NCBI GenBank assembly: GCA_028023455.1
Contig: JAQFVV010012416.1
Coordinates: 9,739,967-9,803,966, forward strand
Source: Epiperipatus broadwayi
Lineage: Eukaryota; Onychophora; Udeonychophora; Euonychophora; Peripatidae
Reading direction: 5' to 3'
Length of the DNA stretch: 64,000 nt
A program made the translations under genes and the position numbers. Below the pieces are notes generated by a model that searched no databases, had not been told where the DNA came from, and saw nothing but the letters and a program-made list of their open reading frames with translations. Positions 23,646 to 36,384 of this stretch are shown in pieces. Position 1 is the stretch's first letter; every line of letters starts with the position of its first letter.

Positions 23646-24745
23646 CTTATTGACTTCTAAATGTTCGGTGTGCAGATGACTATGCTATGTTCACCAAATT
23701 AAAAGGCAATTTCCAGAATGTACTTAATGTTTTAAATACATCATAAAAATACTTTGGTTTAGTCATTACTGTTTGAAAATTCAACTTATCAGCCACTGAT
23801 AGAACGAAAAACTTCAGCTACTTATAGTTTGGATGGTTGTCAACTTGATAATGTGAGCCAGTTTGAATATCTCAGTAACTTCTAAATGGAATGGCTGACT
23901 TGTAAGTTGGAATGCAAAAGCTGCTGTTGCATTTAACAAGTTAAAAAGACAAGATATGCCATTAAAATAATATAATGTGGAAAAGAATCTTGGACTTTTT
24001 CTATCACTATAACATAAAAGCAGTAGGAATTTTTTTTTTTTTAAGAATGCTTGTAAAGTTTTAAAAATGCAATAACAAGATCATGAGACCAAACAAGGTG
24101 TTCTTCATCTTACTGGATGGGATTCTATAAAGTCTACTTTTCATGTAAATAATCTAGAAGTTTTTTACTAGTGCAATCATCCTTCAATACATGCACCATA
24201 TTTTTAATATTAAATTAGTGATGTTAAATACTTATAAACTCTCAATTCAAATCACAAGATAAAGTCTTCTGAAAGATTGGCTGTCTTACCTTTTGCACCT
24301 TCATGCAGTTATATAAGATAGACTTAAACATCTTGGACTGAGGGTATTCTTATCTTTTCAAAAGTCTATCTTATGACTTGGATTGTCAATCCGAGTTTAC
24401 TAGTATTTAACATTGCTAATTTAATATTAAGAGTATGTGCATGTAAGAATGATTACCTTCATATCAGAATTAAAATCTTTTTGTAAAATATTTTTATTCA
24501 ATTGGGTACATGAAGTGAGCAAATGACAACAAACTTTGTAAAAAAAAAAGTATTTTACAATGGTAGAAACAGAATTCATTTGCATTATAAAGATTATCTC
24601 TGAGATACACTAAAGAAGGTAATGTTTTATTGCTTTTATTGGTAAAATTGAGTTATGTATAGATTACCATGGAGAGCTATAATTATACGAGCTGTTGAAG
24701 TCTTTCAGAATGAAAATCTTGCTGCAGAAGAGGTTTGAAGTCAGC
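23646..24745 (+). pseudogene. RTE-type LINE relic (RT end and C-terminus)
   Basis: CADDYAMFTKLKGNFQNVLN (from 23670) carries the DD box of reverse transcriptase. Pieces of the post-RT region follow, and near 24655 LPWRAIIIRAVEVFQNENLA matches the W-R-x-x-I...FE......A tail typical of RTE ORF2. Many stops and frameshifts. A foldback (24175-24455) is inserted in the post-RT part. Same family as 27040-28920, whose matching tail reads HLRAIIRHNVEEFQKE. Confidence 0.6.
24175..24455. repeat. Foldback inserted in the RTE relic
   Basis: Left arm 24175-24265 and right arm 24368-24455 are inverted copies (AATATTAAATTAG.GATGTTA against TAACATTGCTAATTTAATAT). Confidence 0.7.
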
Positions 24746-24784
24746 ATAAGAATAATTAACCAGCATATATGTTCTTTATAAAAC

Positions 24785-24900
24785 AAGGCAAAACTCTCCA
24801 TACAGTAGTGCCACACTGTGCCAACCAGAGTAATCAATGGATACCCAATAACAATTATGTGCTAGTATAAGAGATGGAGATCATGTGATGTTCTGTTCTT
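24785..24900. repeat. Family C copy, truncated
   Basis: Keeps ACTCTCCATACAGTAGTGCC and AGAGTAATCAATGGATA and the ATCATGTGATGTT end; the middle is deleted. Confidence 0.65.
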
Positions 24901-25660
24901 TATACTGACTTGGTTGACATTCACACATTGGTTTGTACCATCCTCACAAACTCCTCTCTCATATATTAGGATTATTTGTTGTCTTTCTCTTTTTCTCACT
25001 CTTGGAGTTGGAATCATCTCATTCATTTGCAGATTACTGATGATGATGATAATATACTGGAAAATTCTAATCAATCAATTTTTGACATTTTTATTGTGCC
25101 ATATTATATTATTATGAACTCTTTTCATATGTTATAAACTTACACACTTAAATTCATTGCTGATGAAACAGATATTATTTTAGTAAATATATTATTTCAT
25201 ATTTTTAATGCATTATTATTTATGTTTAGTCTATGCATAAAACAGCAACAAAGCATATTAGAAAATCATTAATGCATTTTGCAAAATGTATTCCAATAGA
25301 AAAATTCAAGTGATCCTAAATGATAAACATAGCAAATTTTTTTAAAACGATTTCCCCACTGGCAGGGCCAGGATAATTCATATTAGGGCTTGAGACTTTG
25401 CCTTTTAAGGTTTTATTGAAAGTGGCATAGCTAGCATTTTTAGATTCTGCTCTGCCTAATTGTCCTCATTATAACTATGTCATTGACTACAATACCAAGA
25501 TATTGATCAAATAGGAAAAAAATATGCCTCAAATAGAAAGAAATATATTTAATTAAACCCCCCACAAAATTAAAAAAATTTATAAAACTAAGTTTGATAT
25601 TTCAAGTCATGACTGGGCATTTACTAATAGATTCTGAACCATTGATGACTGCTACACATA
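24901..25660. other. AT-rich spacer
   Basis: A patch near 25362-25400 (GGCAGGGCCAGGATAATTCA) looks like the end of a mobile element, but no partner is visible in the window. Confidence 0.4.
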
Positions 25661-26432
25661 TCTACTTATGTCAGACCTCTCCATACAGTAATGCCACCCA
25701 GTACAAGCCAGAGTAATCACTGGATGCAGGAAGTTTTGTGCATGAAATCCCTATCTATTACTACTCATCCAATATCCCCAGATTAGTTTCTAGCTTGTGG
25801 CTTTGATCAGTGAAGAGCTTTAGATCTGAGAGCACTGCACCTAGATCTTAAGATCTAATGCAACTCTCTAACAGCCACATTTTACCATTTTAGTTAACCG
25901 TAAAGCTACGAGTCCAAAATGAAAATGCAATAATGTTTTCAATCCAAGCTCATTGGCTTGTAATAAGATCTGACCCCAGTTCAGTATATATACATTTTGG
26001 TGTCTTTGGTTCTTTAATAACCATATGGTGTTTAGTAGTGTAATACCATTCATGCCCAATAGAATGATGGTGACCATGGTTATTAAGGAACTGAAAAGAT
26101 TAAAATGTATAAGATATTTAACTTGGTTTAGATCTATATAAGTGAATAAACTTGGATTGAAAATGTGTTTTTATTTGGATTTTCCTAGCTTTATAGTTAA
26201 CTAAAAAGGTAAAAGGTGGATGCTAGAGGGTTTCAGTAGATCCTAAGGTCTAGGTGAAGTGCTCTCAGATCCAAAGCTCCTCACTGATGAAAAGCCACAA
26301 GCTAGTCTGGGTATTGGATGAATAGGCACCAGATAGGAATTTTGTGCACAAACCTTCTGGAGAGTTTTTGCCTCTGTTTTAACAGCTTGTGTAAGCATAG
26401 GAAATGGTGATCATATAATGTTTAGTGGGTTA
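25661..26432. repeat. Family C copy, long foldback (~770 bp)
   Basis: Left arm 25670-25990 and right arm 26060-26432 are inverted copies. It is longer than the 19160 copy because an extra AT-rich internal segment (with CAATCCAAGCTCATT) is present. The left hammerhead-like block has its core changed to CTGATCA; the right one lacks GAAA. Confidence 0.7.
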
Positions 26433-27039
26433 ATCTACCTCAGAAATGAAAATCAATAAACTCAGGTTTATATAATTGTGGTCAGAAACAAACCTTGAGT
26501 CAATTAATTAATGATTGTTTAATAGACACTTGCAATGATAGGAAAAAAGAATTAACATAATTGAAACAGTAAGCCTGTCTTTTTTCTAGTGAATAGGTAG
26601 CTAGCTCTTTTTAAAATACTAATACAGTAATGAAAAAACTATATGTAAAATAGCATAAAGATTATAATATTTATGTTCACTTTAAAAACATGAAAATATA
26701 TAAGTGTAATAAGTATATTATTCTCTGAGCATGCTTTCGACTAATCTGTTAGATTCGTGGTGCTCAGCTGTTCTGCAGTACATAAAACAACTTTGAAACG
26801 TATTGTGCATTATATAAATTATATATTTATGTATTCCATTTTTTTGATAATGGAATGCTTAATTCTTTTTTATTAATCACATAGGAGTCTCTAGTGATAA
26901 CCCATGAATTCCTTAAATTTTCAGTTTCTGTCGTATCTTTGAGTGCAAAATGTTTTTACATTAGTCGATCAAATGCAGGACCAGTTATACGCTTGTGTTC
27001 AAGAAATATTGGTTTCTATTTAAAATTTTTTTTGTTCTA
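26433..27039. other. AT-rich spacer, 5' of the RTE relic
   Basis: May hold the worn start of the LINE endonuclease; not readable. Confidence 0.4.
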
Positions 27040-28920
27040 TTGTACAGATTCTTATGCTGGGATATTCTCAAGGAAATATTGGCCTGCAATTTACTGTAAT
27101 ATACAGCATTGGACTAGGGGCAAGGTATGCAATTTTATAAACAACCCAAGGAGCCTGCTTGGGTGATATTCTGTCCTTTGCATTATTAAGCAATTTATTT
27201 AAAGAAGAGAGGGGGTTCTAATTTCCAAATCAACATAAAGTTAGCAGATAATAATACATAGGTTTTAAATATTTTAAAGCAATATATATATGATCCTGAG
27301 AAGCGACCACAATCCTATTGAAACCATCAATGGCCCTCTCTTACATGAATGCAATGATATTTTGAACAGGTGGAAGATGTATTTTGACTATCTTTTGAAT
27401 AATGATACATGAATTAAGATAATGACTTTTAATGATACATCCATTTTATCCACTCAAATGTAAATAGTTCTTTGCAATCTTAAAAATGGGAGGGCTACAG
27501 GTCCTGATCACATACCTGGAAATTTAAAATTGTTTCAAAAATATTGGAATTTTTTGCAATATAAGGACCTATAAAATTGTGCCACTTGATCATAAGGGTT
27601 GCTTTTGTTATTCCAATTTTTAAAAAAACAAAGAGAATAGACAAAATTGTAATAATTATCATGAAGTATTATTATTATTCACTAGATTAAAGTTATTTTC
27701 AAGAATTTTGTTGAATAAATTGCTTCTAGTCATAGGTAAATTGTTATCAGAGATGCAACATGGGTTAGAGAACCAAGAAGCACTATAGGCATATTGCCTG
27801 GAACCAGGAATTAAGGAGTGATTTACATATTACTTTTATTGATCTAATCAAGGCATTTGATTTAGTTAATAAGATCCATTTATGGCATTATTTGAAATTA
27901 TTTGATGCCCACCAGAATCTACCTGTACTATACAGCTTCTGCATGATAGAGTGAGAGGAAGTGTTATTACCCCTGGTGTAAATCAGGCATTTGAAATGAA
28001 AACATGTTAAACAAAGATGTATACTTCATACAGCATTATTTTTAATTTTTATAACAAGGGTTATTGAAATTGTTTGCAGGCTGCTTAATCAAACAGGGAT
28101 CAAGATATCATTCTGGTTTGATGGGGGAAATTAAAAGTGAAAATAAGAACTTTCTGGATCCTGATTTACTGTCTGCTGATGAGTGTTCTATTTTTATCAG
28201 TCCAAAAAGGTGATTTACAGAATGCTCTAAATGTTTAGAATGCATTATAGAAAGACTTTGATTTATTAATTAATGTTAAAAAAACTCAAGTTCTTTATCA
28301 GCTAATGGTAGAAGAAAAGCTCTCAGTGTCTTTTAGCTTGGGTGGTTATTGACTTAAGAATATGAATCAGATTAAATACCTTGGTACTTTTATAAGTAGA
28401 GAGATTGATTTAGATGTTGAGGTACAATGCCAAATCAAATGTATTGCTGTTGCTTTTAACAAGTTAAAAGGTAGGGTTTTTCATCACAGGATAATCATTA
28501 CTGCTACTAAATTGGCTGTATATAGATGGAACTGTTATTTTACCTAATTTATTGTATGGAAGTGAGACTTGGACACCCTGTCAGTCCACAAAATTATAAA
28601 AATACAATAGCAAGATCATAAAATCATTCAACTTTCTTGATGTGATACTATAAAGTCCATTATTGTAAAATCACACCTTCATTAGATTAGACATGTAAAA
28701 TGACTAAAAGAGTGCTTTATGATGAGCATGGAGATCATGACAGTGGTAGGATTAGCTCTAAGAAATTCTAAAGAAATGCACTGTCAGTTATTTCCATTGG
28801 GAAAATATGGTAGAGAATAGAATACATTTGAGAGCTATAATTAGACATAATGTTGAAGAATTTCAGAAAGAAATGTTTTCTGTTGAAAAAATTAAAGGAA
28901 ATCATCCTAAAATATTATAT
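27040..28920 (+). pseudogene. RTE-type LINE relic (endonuclease, RT and C-terminus)
   Basis: Domains read in order with many stops. 27048-27125: the APE endonuclease piece around LGYSQGNIGL...IGLGA, where active copies read GDFNAKIG...GLG. Near 27485: NGRATGPDHIPGNLK, the RT finger motif (N-G-K-A-P/T-G-P-D-x-I-P). Near 27838: IDLIKAFDLVN, the catalytic A motif. Near 28362: NQIKYLGTFISREIDLD. Near 28549: LLYGSETWTP, the post-RT hallmark of RTE and related LINEs. Tail HLRAIIRHNVEEFQKEM near 28825. No intact ORF. Confidence 0.75.
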
Positions 28921-29002
28921 AAACTGACAAATAGACTATATTTGGATATAGTCTTCACAAAACTCATTTCTATAGCAATTTTTTTGTATTTCCCGCTCGC
29001 GT

Positions 29003-29113
29003 TTTTTCCCCCTATGTCATAGTATCAGCCGGAGATGAACCTGCAACAACTGTCTGCAAGCAACTGCTTGCTTGCAAGGCAGTTGCGCTAACCTCTTGGC
29101 TAACAACGCTTGA
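29003..29113 (-). repeat. tRNA-like SINE, minus strand
   Basis: Minus strand begins GCGTTG.TAGCCAAGAGGTTA, has an anticodon-arm-like AACTGCCTTGCAAGCA, and ends TGCTATGACATA-like plus an A-rich run. Contains an extra internal duplication of the CAAGCA block. Confidence 0.6.
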
Positions 29114-29599
29114 CTTTTCTTCCTTTTTGAATTAGAATGGCTATTTATTGTTATCACTAAAACATTCGTATTTTTAACAGTTGGCAATTGATACTTTCTC
29201 TGCAAGGAATAGTATTCTAACTTAATCTTAAAGATGTGTGTATAGCAATGAATATATAACTCAAATTTTTATTTTATATATACATTTAATTATTAAAAAA
29301 AATAAATGAATTTGATTCTACATTTTAACTAGAAGTTGACTGGCTTAATGATAAAATATAGCATGGTCCTATATTTTGACTGGAAGTACATTAAAAAATG
29401 AATTTTAAAACTATACTAAATGAATGTTTGATATCTTAAACTAGAGACCACATGTAAAATCAGTGGATGAAATAAGGTTTGATGGGATGTTGTGGGGAAA
29501 AAGCTATGGATTAGAGAAATTAAATTAAACTCAGAGACTTTAGTAAATTGATAGTGGTTGGAAAGATGATAATGATGAAAAATTATTACTCAAAAATCT
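29114..29599. other. AT-rich spacer between two SINE copies
   Basis: Nothing recognised. Confidence 0.45.
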
Positions 29600-29700
29600 T
29601 GCATTGGTGGTCAAGAGGTCAGCGCAACTGCCTTGCACTTTCAGGCAGTTGCCCGGGTTGCGGGTTCGCATCCCGGCCGATGCTATGACATTTAAAAAAA
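29600..29700 (+). repeat. tRNA-like SINE
   Basis: GCATTGGTGGTCAAGAGGTC (A-box region), AACTGCC.TTGC arm, GGGTTCGCATCCC (B box, close to GGTTCGAATCC), then GGCCGATGCTATGACA and an A run. The full unit is about 100 bp. Family members lie at 29003, 39379, 48526 and 55966. Confidence 0.7.
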
Positions 29701-30280
29701 ATCAAGTTCCACACTTTTTACCAGACTTTTTTTTTTGTAATCAATTCCTTATAAAGTTAACAACCAGGGTTTTTTTTTCAACATATCTATAAACATCATT
29801 CTTTTATTCACACAAATCTTTCAATTAAAGATCTTATTTTCCAAGTACATACTTATTGTTATTCTTTTTTTTTTCCGAATTGGTTTAATAATTTTTTTTC
29901 AGCACCATTATATATTATGTTTTGTGGGCCATAATTTTTAAAAAAAATATGTTTTCTTTATTCCATTTTCCAATTGTTCCACTTAAAAGATCTATGCAGT
30001 TTAGTTGTTTTCTTGTTCCCACCACTTAATAAATATTAAAAAAAATTATCTGTACCAATTTTTTGCAATTTACCATTTTTTATATGTATATTTTTTAAAG
30101 GCACATTTATATATTTTCAAATATTTATAACTTTTCTAAAGTTGAATTTGTAATTCAGGCAGTAAAAAAGATATAACAGATAATGGTATGAAAAGAATGA
30201 GTTTTTAAAAAGAACATGTTTCAGACAAATTGATTTGTTTTTTCTTCTGTTTATTACTTTGTGTTGTGATAAATAACTCA
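29701..30280. other. T-rich spacer, nothing recognised
   Basis: Long T runs; no coding or repeat structure found. Confidence 0.45.
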
Positions 30281-30619
30281 GAGAGAGCAACCTTCATCTT
30301 GCACTGGATCGATAATGGTCTAAAATAATGATTCTCATAAATCTTTCTATTAGTGAGTAATTCAATTGCCAAAAACAACTTGCTTCCAGCTGTATGGTTT
30401 TTTTTTTATTGTTATTGACATTGCTATTTCCAAGATGTCTGATGAGAGTGACCTTCATCCTCCAATAGATCGATAATGGTTAAAAATAATAATTTTCATA
30501 AATCTTTCTATTAGTGAGTGTCTCAATTATAATTCAGTTGCCAAAAATAACCCACTTCTCACCTATATGTTTTTTTTCCTGTTGTTTTTATAGTCATAGC
30601 TATTTTCAAGATGTCTGAT
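30281..30619. repeat. Tandem duplication, ~160-180 bp unit
   Basis: GAGAG(A/T)G(C)..ACCTTCATC and ATCGATAATGGT...TTCATAAATCTTTCTATTAG recur in unit 1 (30281-30442) and unit 2 (30443-30619), both ending CAAGATGTCTGAT. Moderately diverged. Confidence 0.75.
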
Positions 30620-31179
30620 ATTCACCAATCAGATGCTTTGGAGCTGTAATTCAATCATTGGAATTCTGCCGGTACAGATTATAACATTGTTTTACTATTC
30701 CCTGACCTGGAATATTCTGGCTTATGCTGATATTTGGGATAAAAATAATTGGAATGGTTATCTGCTCCAGAGTTCATAAGAAGTTCAATCTCTGGAAGTG
30801 ATAGTAGGAGTCAGAATTTATGAACTTTGATCTCCAGACTCTACCATTTCACCAAACCATGTTAGATACCTCTGCAATAATTTATGCCACTGATTTTTTG
30901 GTTATTAGTCTAAAGATTTTTCATTAAAAAATAGTTGTCCAAACACAATACATTCTAGTATTTATTTATTTTTATCTTTTTTTCTAAGAAGTTTGTTGAT
31001 CTTGAAATAGTAAACTGTTTAAAAGATTTGTCCACCAAAGCTCCAAATGACTACTCCACAGAATTTAATCTTCTAAACTCAGACCTAACATTTCTTCTTG
31101 TAGACTTATAAAATACTAATAACACATGATTTTTCTCATATACTTATGTGATTCCCAGAATTCTTTTCATCCTAAACCT
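30620..31179. other. Spacer, nothing recognised
   Basis: Slightly higher GC than the surroundings; no protein domain seen. Confidence 0.4.
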
Positions 31180-31645
31180 AGAGCCATCTAGTGTAAGTTT
31201 GAGTAATCAGAGGATACCATACACTTCTTCAATAGTATAAAAGAGAAAATGATAGCTTCTAAATGCACAAATACCCTAATGCCAGATTTGAATCTTAAGT
31301 CTTCACTAGTGAAGAAAAAAATCCTAACCTGTCTGGGATAAATTAATATTATAGCATATTGTCTGGGATAAATTAATATTATAGCATTATACTGACAGTA
31401 TAATGCTATAATATTAATTTATAGCATTATAAAAAGGAAAAAAAAAAAAGCCCCCCCCCCCCAAAAAAAGCCCTAAAAAAAAAAGGGTGGACCTCTGACA
31501 GTATAATGCTATAATATTAATTTATCCCAGACAGGTTAGGATTTTTTTCTTCACCAGTGAAGACTTAAGATTCAAATCTGGCATTAGGGTATTTGTGCAT
31601 TTAGAAGCTATCATTTTCTCTTTTATACTATTGAAGAAGTGCTTG
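31180..31645. repeat. Hairpin with a low-complexity centre
   Basis: Left arm from ACTTCTTCAATAGTATAAAA (about 31225) and right arm ending near 31645 are near-perfect inverses. The centre (31435-31490) is runs of A, C and G, and the TATAATGCTATAATATTAAT block is repeated on both sides. The arms are distantly related to family C (GAGTAATCAGAGGATACC). Confidence 0.75.
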
Positions 31646-31869
31646 AAAATTAAAAAAAAAAATCATCAAAGTTTTAAAACTAAAATCAGTTCTCTTGCAT
31701 AAATAGATCTGTCATCAGGATAATTTCTTTATAAGACTCCTTACATTATTTTGATTTAACCCTCTTAACCACTAATTAAAGTTTTTTGTCAATACATGCC
31801 TTGCTAATTTCATCATTTACATAATGTATGCTCTGATACATTTAGCATCTGCTTTCAAACAATTCCTGA

Positions 31870-32175
31870 TTTGAATGGGATTCTGGACAGTGCTGGGAAC
31901 AAGTTACCTGCAGACCGAGCCCTCCAGATCATTTATAGATTAATTGCAATGAGTCTGCTTGTAAAGCAGTCTGTTATAGTGAATCATGCCCTAATAACAT
32001 GGCTGAACTGGCACAGCATGAATATATTTTCAACTGCACTGGAAAAGATCCTGGTATGGAATTGGTATTCCTTGGGGGTGTGGTTTGATGTTGGTGTGAT
32101 ATGTGCAGAGTGCATGATCAGAAGGAAAAAATTAAAGATGCATGGTTTATTGCTAATAATATCTATGCAATAAAC
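31870..32175 (+). pseudogene. LINE ORF2 C-terminal zinc-finger relic
   Basis: NKLPADRALQIIYRLIAM followed, after a frame change, by CYSESC and HEYIFNC fits the L-P-T...L...C..C.....E...H.F..C region at the end of LINE ORF2. The LINE at 41464-44750 has LPTTTYINKRLGL and CIMC...HLFEEC there. Upstream RT domains are not found. The 100-codon frame starting at 31871 mixes two of its frames. Confidence 0.45.
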
Positions 32176-32401
32176 AAAAAAGACTGCTCTCACTTTGTCT
32201 AGAAAGTAGAATATGTAAATTAACAAATATATATATTAACTACATTTTGTTAAATCATTTTTTTCTCAACAATAGGGTCAGCTGCTGAGTTGGAGCACTA
32301 GGTTGAAAGCACTGCTCAGCTATTTATTATTTAAAGTTTAAATAAATTAATATTTTCTTTAGAAGTGCTTTTCCTAGAAAAATAAAAATTCTATTGGTAT
32401 G

Positions 32402-32568
32402 AACAATGAGCATTGCTAATTGCTCAACAAGCTTTGTGATAAATGCTTAGCCAAAGAAGGCATTTAAAATATCTCTGTCAGGAAACCCCCCCCCCAACCT
32501 CTGACCAATGGTTTCGTGCTTTGGCACTTCTCTGAGAGGTACTAGGAATTAGCAAAGCTCATTGTTTA
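32402..32568. repeat. Short inverted-repeat element (167 bp)
   Basis: Ends AACAATGAGC.TTGCTAATT and AATTAGCAAAGCTCATTGTT are inverse. A C run at 32486-32495 lies inside. Confidence 0.7.
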
Positions 32569-34870
32569 TATCTTACAAGCTTAAAAGAATGGGGTCATGT
32601 GATCTAGGACTATTTTTTTTTTCTCTTGGTATGAATTTCTACTTCCCTGCTCCATATGACAAAAATGTAATAATAATATTGTATGTAATTATTATTTGGT
32701 ATAGAAATAGTATTCAGAGTGGTATTTTAACATTTTTTAAAATATACTATTGCACCTCATAATATTTTTTTCGTAAATAATTTTAAATGATGTATAAGAA
32801 AACAAATGGGAAGGGGGTATTCATGGTAATGATAATGATTAAAATGTTTTATGCGAAAACACTCTTTGGTATCATAAAACCTTTTTTTTTTTTTTAACAT
32901 ATTACACTTGAATAAGAATAATTAGCAAAAAAGATAAACATACACTGACCCATATTTCGAATGGCGATCAAATTTCTCTGCAAGTAAAAAGCTCTTTAAT
33001 TATTTTAATGGTTATATTTCACTGTGGTAGTTGGAATTTTATAATGAGGCATTTTGTCATAAATTATAGCGTGACATTTATTGATTACATCATTAATAAA
33101 TAATGCAATATGATTTTTAAAAAAATTATAATTTTTGGATATTACTGTGATTTAAGTTTAAATGATTTAATATTACAAAAAAAATGATTTAAATTTGAAA
33201 TTTTTATTAAAACTGATAATTTCTATCTACATAATAGTTGATTGTGTATAGCAGATATGGCGTGTTATCAACGAGGTTGATTTTAAAAAAAAAAACATGT
33301 AGATTAATTTTCGGTCTTATTTTCACTTAGAGTTTATGGAATTTTTATATATACATAAATGTGCATAAATATGTATTTATTTTTCAAATGTATATTTTCA
33401 CTTCTTTTCTAATAATTCTTTATAATGGTGTTAATTTTTTTTATATATTGTATTTGTTGTCCTTCTGTTTTGCCCCTCCCCCCTCCATTTGTTTTCTTTC
33501 TTTCTTTTTTAATGCCCTATTACTATTTAACTATATTCAGTAGAAATTGATAATAGTTGATGACGATTAAATTAATAGCAAAAAGCATAATTTCACATTA
33601 TATTGATGAGAGCAATCGTAAATCATATCTGTATCCTATTTCTTTATTATCATTTCAACCATTGTCCGTTTATATGGAAATCTTTCCAGTTTAATCTACT
33701 TGGTTCAAAATATAGCTTTTGTATTCTACATCTGTTCAGCAAATTTCCTTATCTCATTCATCCATCTCACCAGTGATCACTTACTAAATATTTTATAAAT
33801 ACTTGTGATCAAGTTTAGAAGATTTCATCTATTATCTTTCTACAAACATACCTGCTTAACTTCTTTTATTTTTTAATGATGACCGTATAATGTGTTTATT
33901 TTCTCCCCTCTGTATTTTACTTTTGATCCTATTTTCTTAATCTAATCATATATATACTTTGTTGAGTGAAGAGCAGTGTCTCTATTGTTTGTATTGATTG
34001 TATTTATTATAAATATTTTTTTAAGAGTGTATACATAGGTCCTTTTAATATGAAGTTGTTTCTAACACAAACATTGTATCAAAATTTAATATTATTATTA
34101 TTAACTAGGAGGCTCTGCCCCATATGCCTCCAGCAGTGACCAAATTCCATCATTTTTTTGATCCAAAGGTGGGGGGGTTGCTGATTACGATTTTATTTAT
34201 TTAACTTATATATTTAACATGTATGCACTACATTTTATTCTTTTATTAATTGAGCCAGAGCAAATTTACTGTTAAATAAATAATTATTTTTATTTTATTT
34301 TATTCACACTTAATTCTGAAATTAGATAAATTAGACTTATAAAAGAATTGCCAAAAATGTTCATAATAAAGTATTGCTTGTTTTTGAGGAGAAATTCAAG
34401 TTCTATTCATAAAATGCAACTTTTTTTTTTTTAATGCAAGGTAGGATCCCAAAATAACTGGAATTTTATAATAAAAAACTCTATATTTATTTTAAGGTGT
34501 TGCAAATGGAATTGCTTATAAAGTATAGTCTATTTATTGCAATGTACTGATCTAAATATGTTTTTCACTTTTTAAAATAATCCAGAAACACTTGCAAAGT
34601 GATACTTTTTAACATTCTGTCATTTTTTCTTCACCACTTCTAAGTTGGCAAAAAAAGAGAGAAATTTTTTCAATCGAGAGATTAAAATGGAATTGCACAG
34701 AGTGAGATTGAGCGAATGTGGCTGATGGATAAGCTGAATCATGCTGATTTAATTAAAAACTGATTACACTTGAGATTTATGCACTAGTGACGCTGTCTCA
34801 ATGGAACATGCACTCCTCACTTTGCCACAAAACAGGACATTTACATTTCCCCCTGTGTCACACAAAAGTT
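32569..34870. other. 2.3 kb AT-rich sequence, nothing recognised
   Basis: No domain, splice-bounded frame or repeat partner found by eye. A G run and the phrase TTATTATTATTAACTAGGAG near 34094 could be a mobile-element tail. Confidence 0.4.
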
Positions 34871-34972
34871 TCAGAACTTGTAGGTTTTAAATGCCTGATT
34901 GTTATGAATGAAATCTGAGTGAACAATTACCATTTGCATCCAAAAAATCATCATCATCTTAACTTCACTCAC

Positions 34973-35134
34973 CTTGCTTTTGTTGGGACGTGGTAAATTT
35001 AACATTTCTATTAAACACATAAACTTGTGATTTTTCAGAACAACTTGCTTGTAAGCTCTTTCAAGCATTGCAACTGTTTTACCAATGTTTTCACTAAAAG
35101 ATAACAGAATTTCACATTGTTCCATCTTTTCCAA
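34973..35134 (-). other. Exon-like segment, unidentified
   Basis: Minus strand: a frame from an ATG at 35134, or from an acceptor (GTTATCTTTTAG) before 35093, runs to a strong donor GTGAGT after 34973. It encodes ENIGKTVAMLERAYKQ, VVLKNHKFMCLIEMLNLP and RPNKSK before the donor; the frame stays open past it by 34 codons. Composition is protein-like. I do not recognise the family. If real it belongs to a gene on the strand opposite DENND5. Confidence 0.35.
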
Positions 35135-35845
35135 AGTCTTTACAAGTTATCATTTTGTATATATACAGTAGATTAAACTACTATGTTTTCATCACTATTA
35201 TAATATAGTTTTAGAAAAAAATATTTATATATCTTAATTTATTTTTCAATTCATAAATTAATCTTTTTTTTATTTTTTTGTAAATCCATCAAACATTATT
35301 TTAATCTTTTTAGTATAGTACTCTTTTACATCTGTGGCAATTGAATGCAAATTGTAATGCAGCTAATGAAAATCATACACAGTGGCAAAGGGTAATGTGT
35401 TTTTAATGCATGCTTTTATGTGTATATAAATGTATGTACATATAGTAACTATATGTTGTAAACGTATAACATGTACATATATGTGCAAATACATACTGTG
35501 TATATATTGTGAATTAAAAAGTTAATATACGTAAAATTAAAGTTTTGTTTTAGTAATTTTTATTTATTTGTTTTATAATGTTTTTTAATCACATATAAAT
35601 GAAATTGTGGTTGTGGAGATTGTGAATTGTGGTTTATACTGTATTTATCTTTAGTCCATTTTTATGTCTTCATCTTGTAATGTTTTCTACAGCTCTGGTG
35701 CATTATTTATGTAAACCACATTACCTTTAAAATCTAAATGATTTAAGTGATCTTAGAATACTACTCATAAAATCATTGGGAGTTGGTGATAACCAACACA
35801 TCTAATACTAATCATAATGTATGTTGCAAGATCACATTATTCACT
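35135..35845. other. AT-rich spacer, nothing recognised
   Basis: No feature supported. Confidence 0.45.
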
Positions 35846-35982
35846 TAATGAATAATATTTCTGTAGTCTAATTTTCACTACACTATTCTCACCCAAGATA
35901 GGGATTGTTTTTTATTGGCTTTTCTTTTAGAAGGGTGTAATGATAAACATATGACCAAAGACATGAAAATAATGTATGATTC

Positions 35983-36024
35983 TCAAGGTACTTATTTCAT
36001 GTTGAACTGGCACTCATCAGTTGA
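35983..36024 (-). ncRNA. Hammerhead-like block D1 (weakened)
   Basis: Stem I strands TCAA and TTGA pair perfectly and differ from D2 and D3 by a matched change. CTGATGA (36020-36014) and GAAA (35998-35995) are intact. Stem II is reduced to about 3 bp, and the base before the cleavage nucleotide is C, not U, so cleavage is unlikely. Confidence 0.5.
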
Positions 36025-36342
36025 CCCAGATCACAATCTCTTATACATATCTTTATCATTATTCAGTACATATAGGTAGCCAATTACTACAATTTCATTG
36101 ATAAGTGTTGAACTTAAACACTCTCATAACTTTGACACAACCCACTTAATGGAAGTATATTAATATTTCTTATTAGTCATTCATTAGACTAGGAATTCTC
36201 CACTTATAAATAATATTTCTGTAGCATAGTTTTTATCACACCACTCTCATGCAAGGTAGAGAGTGGTTTTTATCCACTTTTAATACCTTCTGGAGGAGTA
36301 TAATCCTAAACTTAGAACCAAAGAAATGTGAAAAAAATATTC

Positions 36343-36384
36343 CCAAGATGCACATTTCATACTGAACTGGTACTCATCAGTTGG
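36343..36384 (-). ncRNA. Hammerhead-ribozyme candidate D2
   Basis: Minus strand, 42 nt: CCAA; CTGATGA (36380-36374); stem II GTAC/GTAT with a 7-nt loop; GAAA (36358-36355), whose last A pairs with the U before the cleavage nucleotide; T, loop GTGC, A, T; C as cleavage nucleotide (36347); then TTGG, which pairs with CCAA. This satisfies every position of the minimal type I consensus, with a G-U closing stem II. Confidence 0.6.

Noticed and set aside
27048-27124. Segment with acceptor TTGTACAG and donor-like GTATGC that looked like a 77-base exon
   Set aside because: Its translation and that of the following bases line up with the endonuclease region of RTE-type LINEs and lead into the RT relic, so it is part of the transposon.
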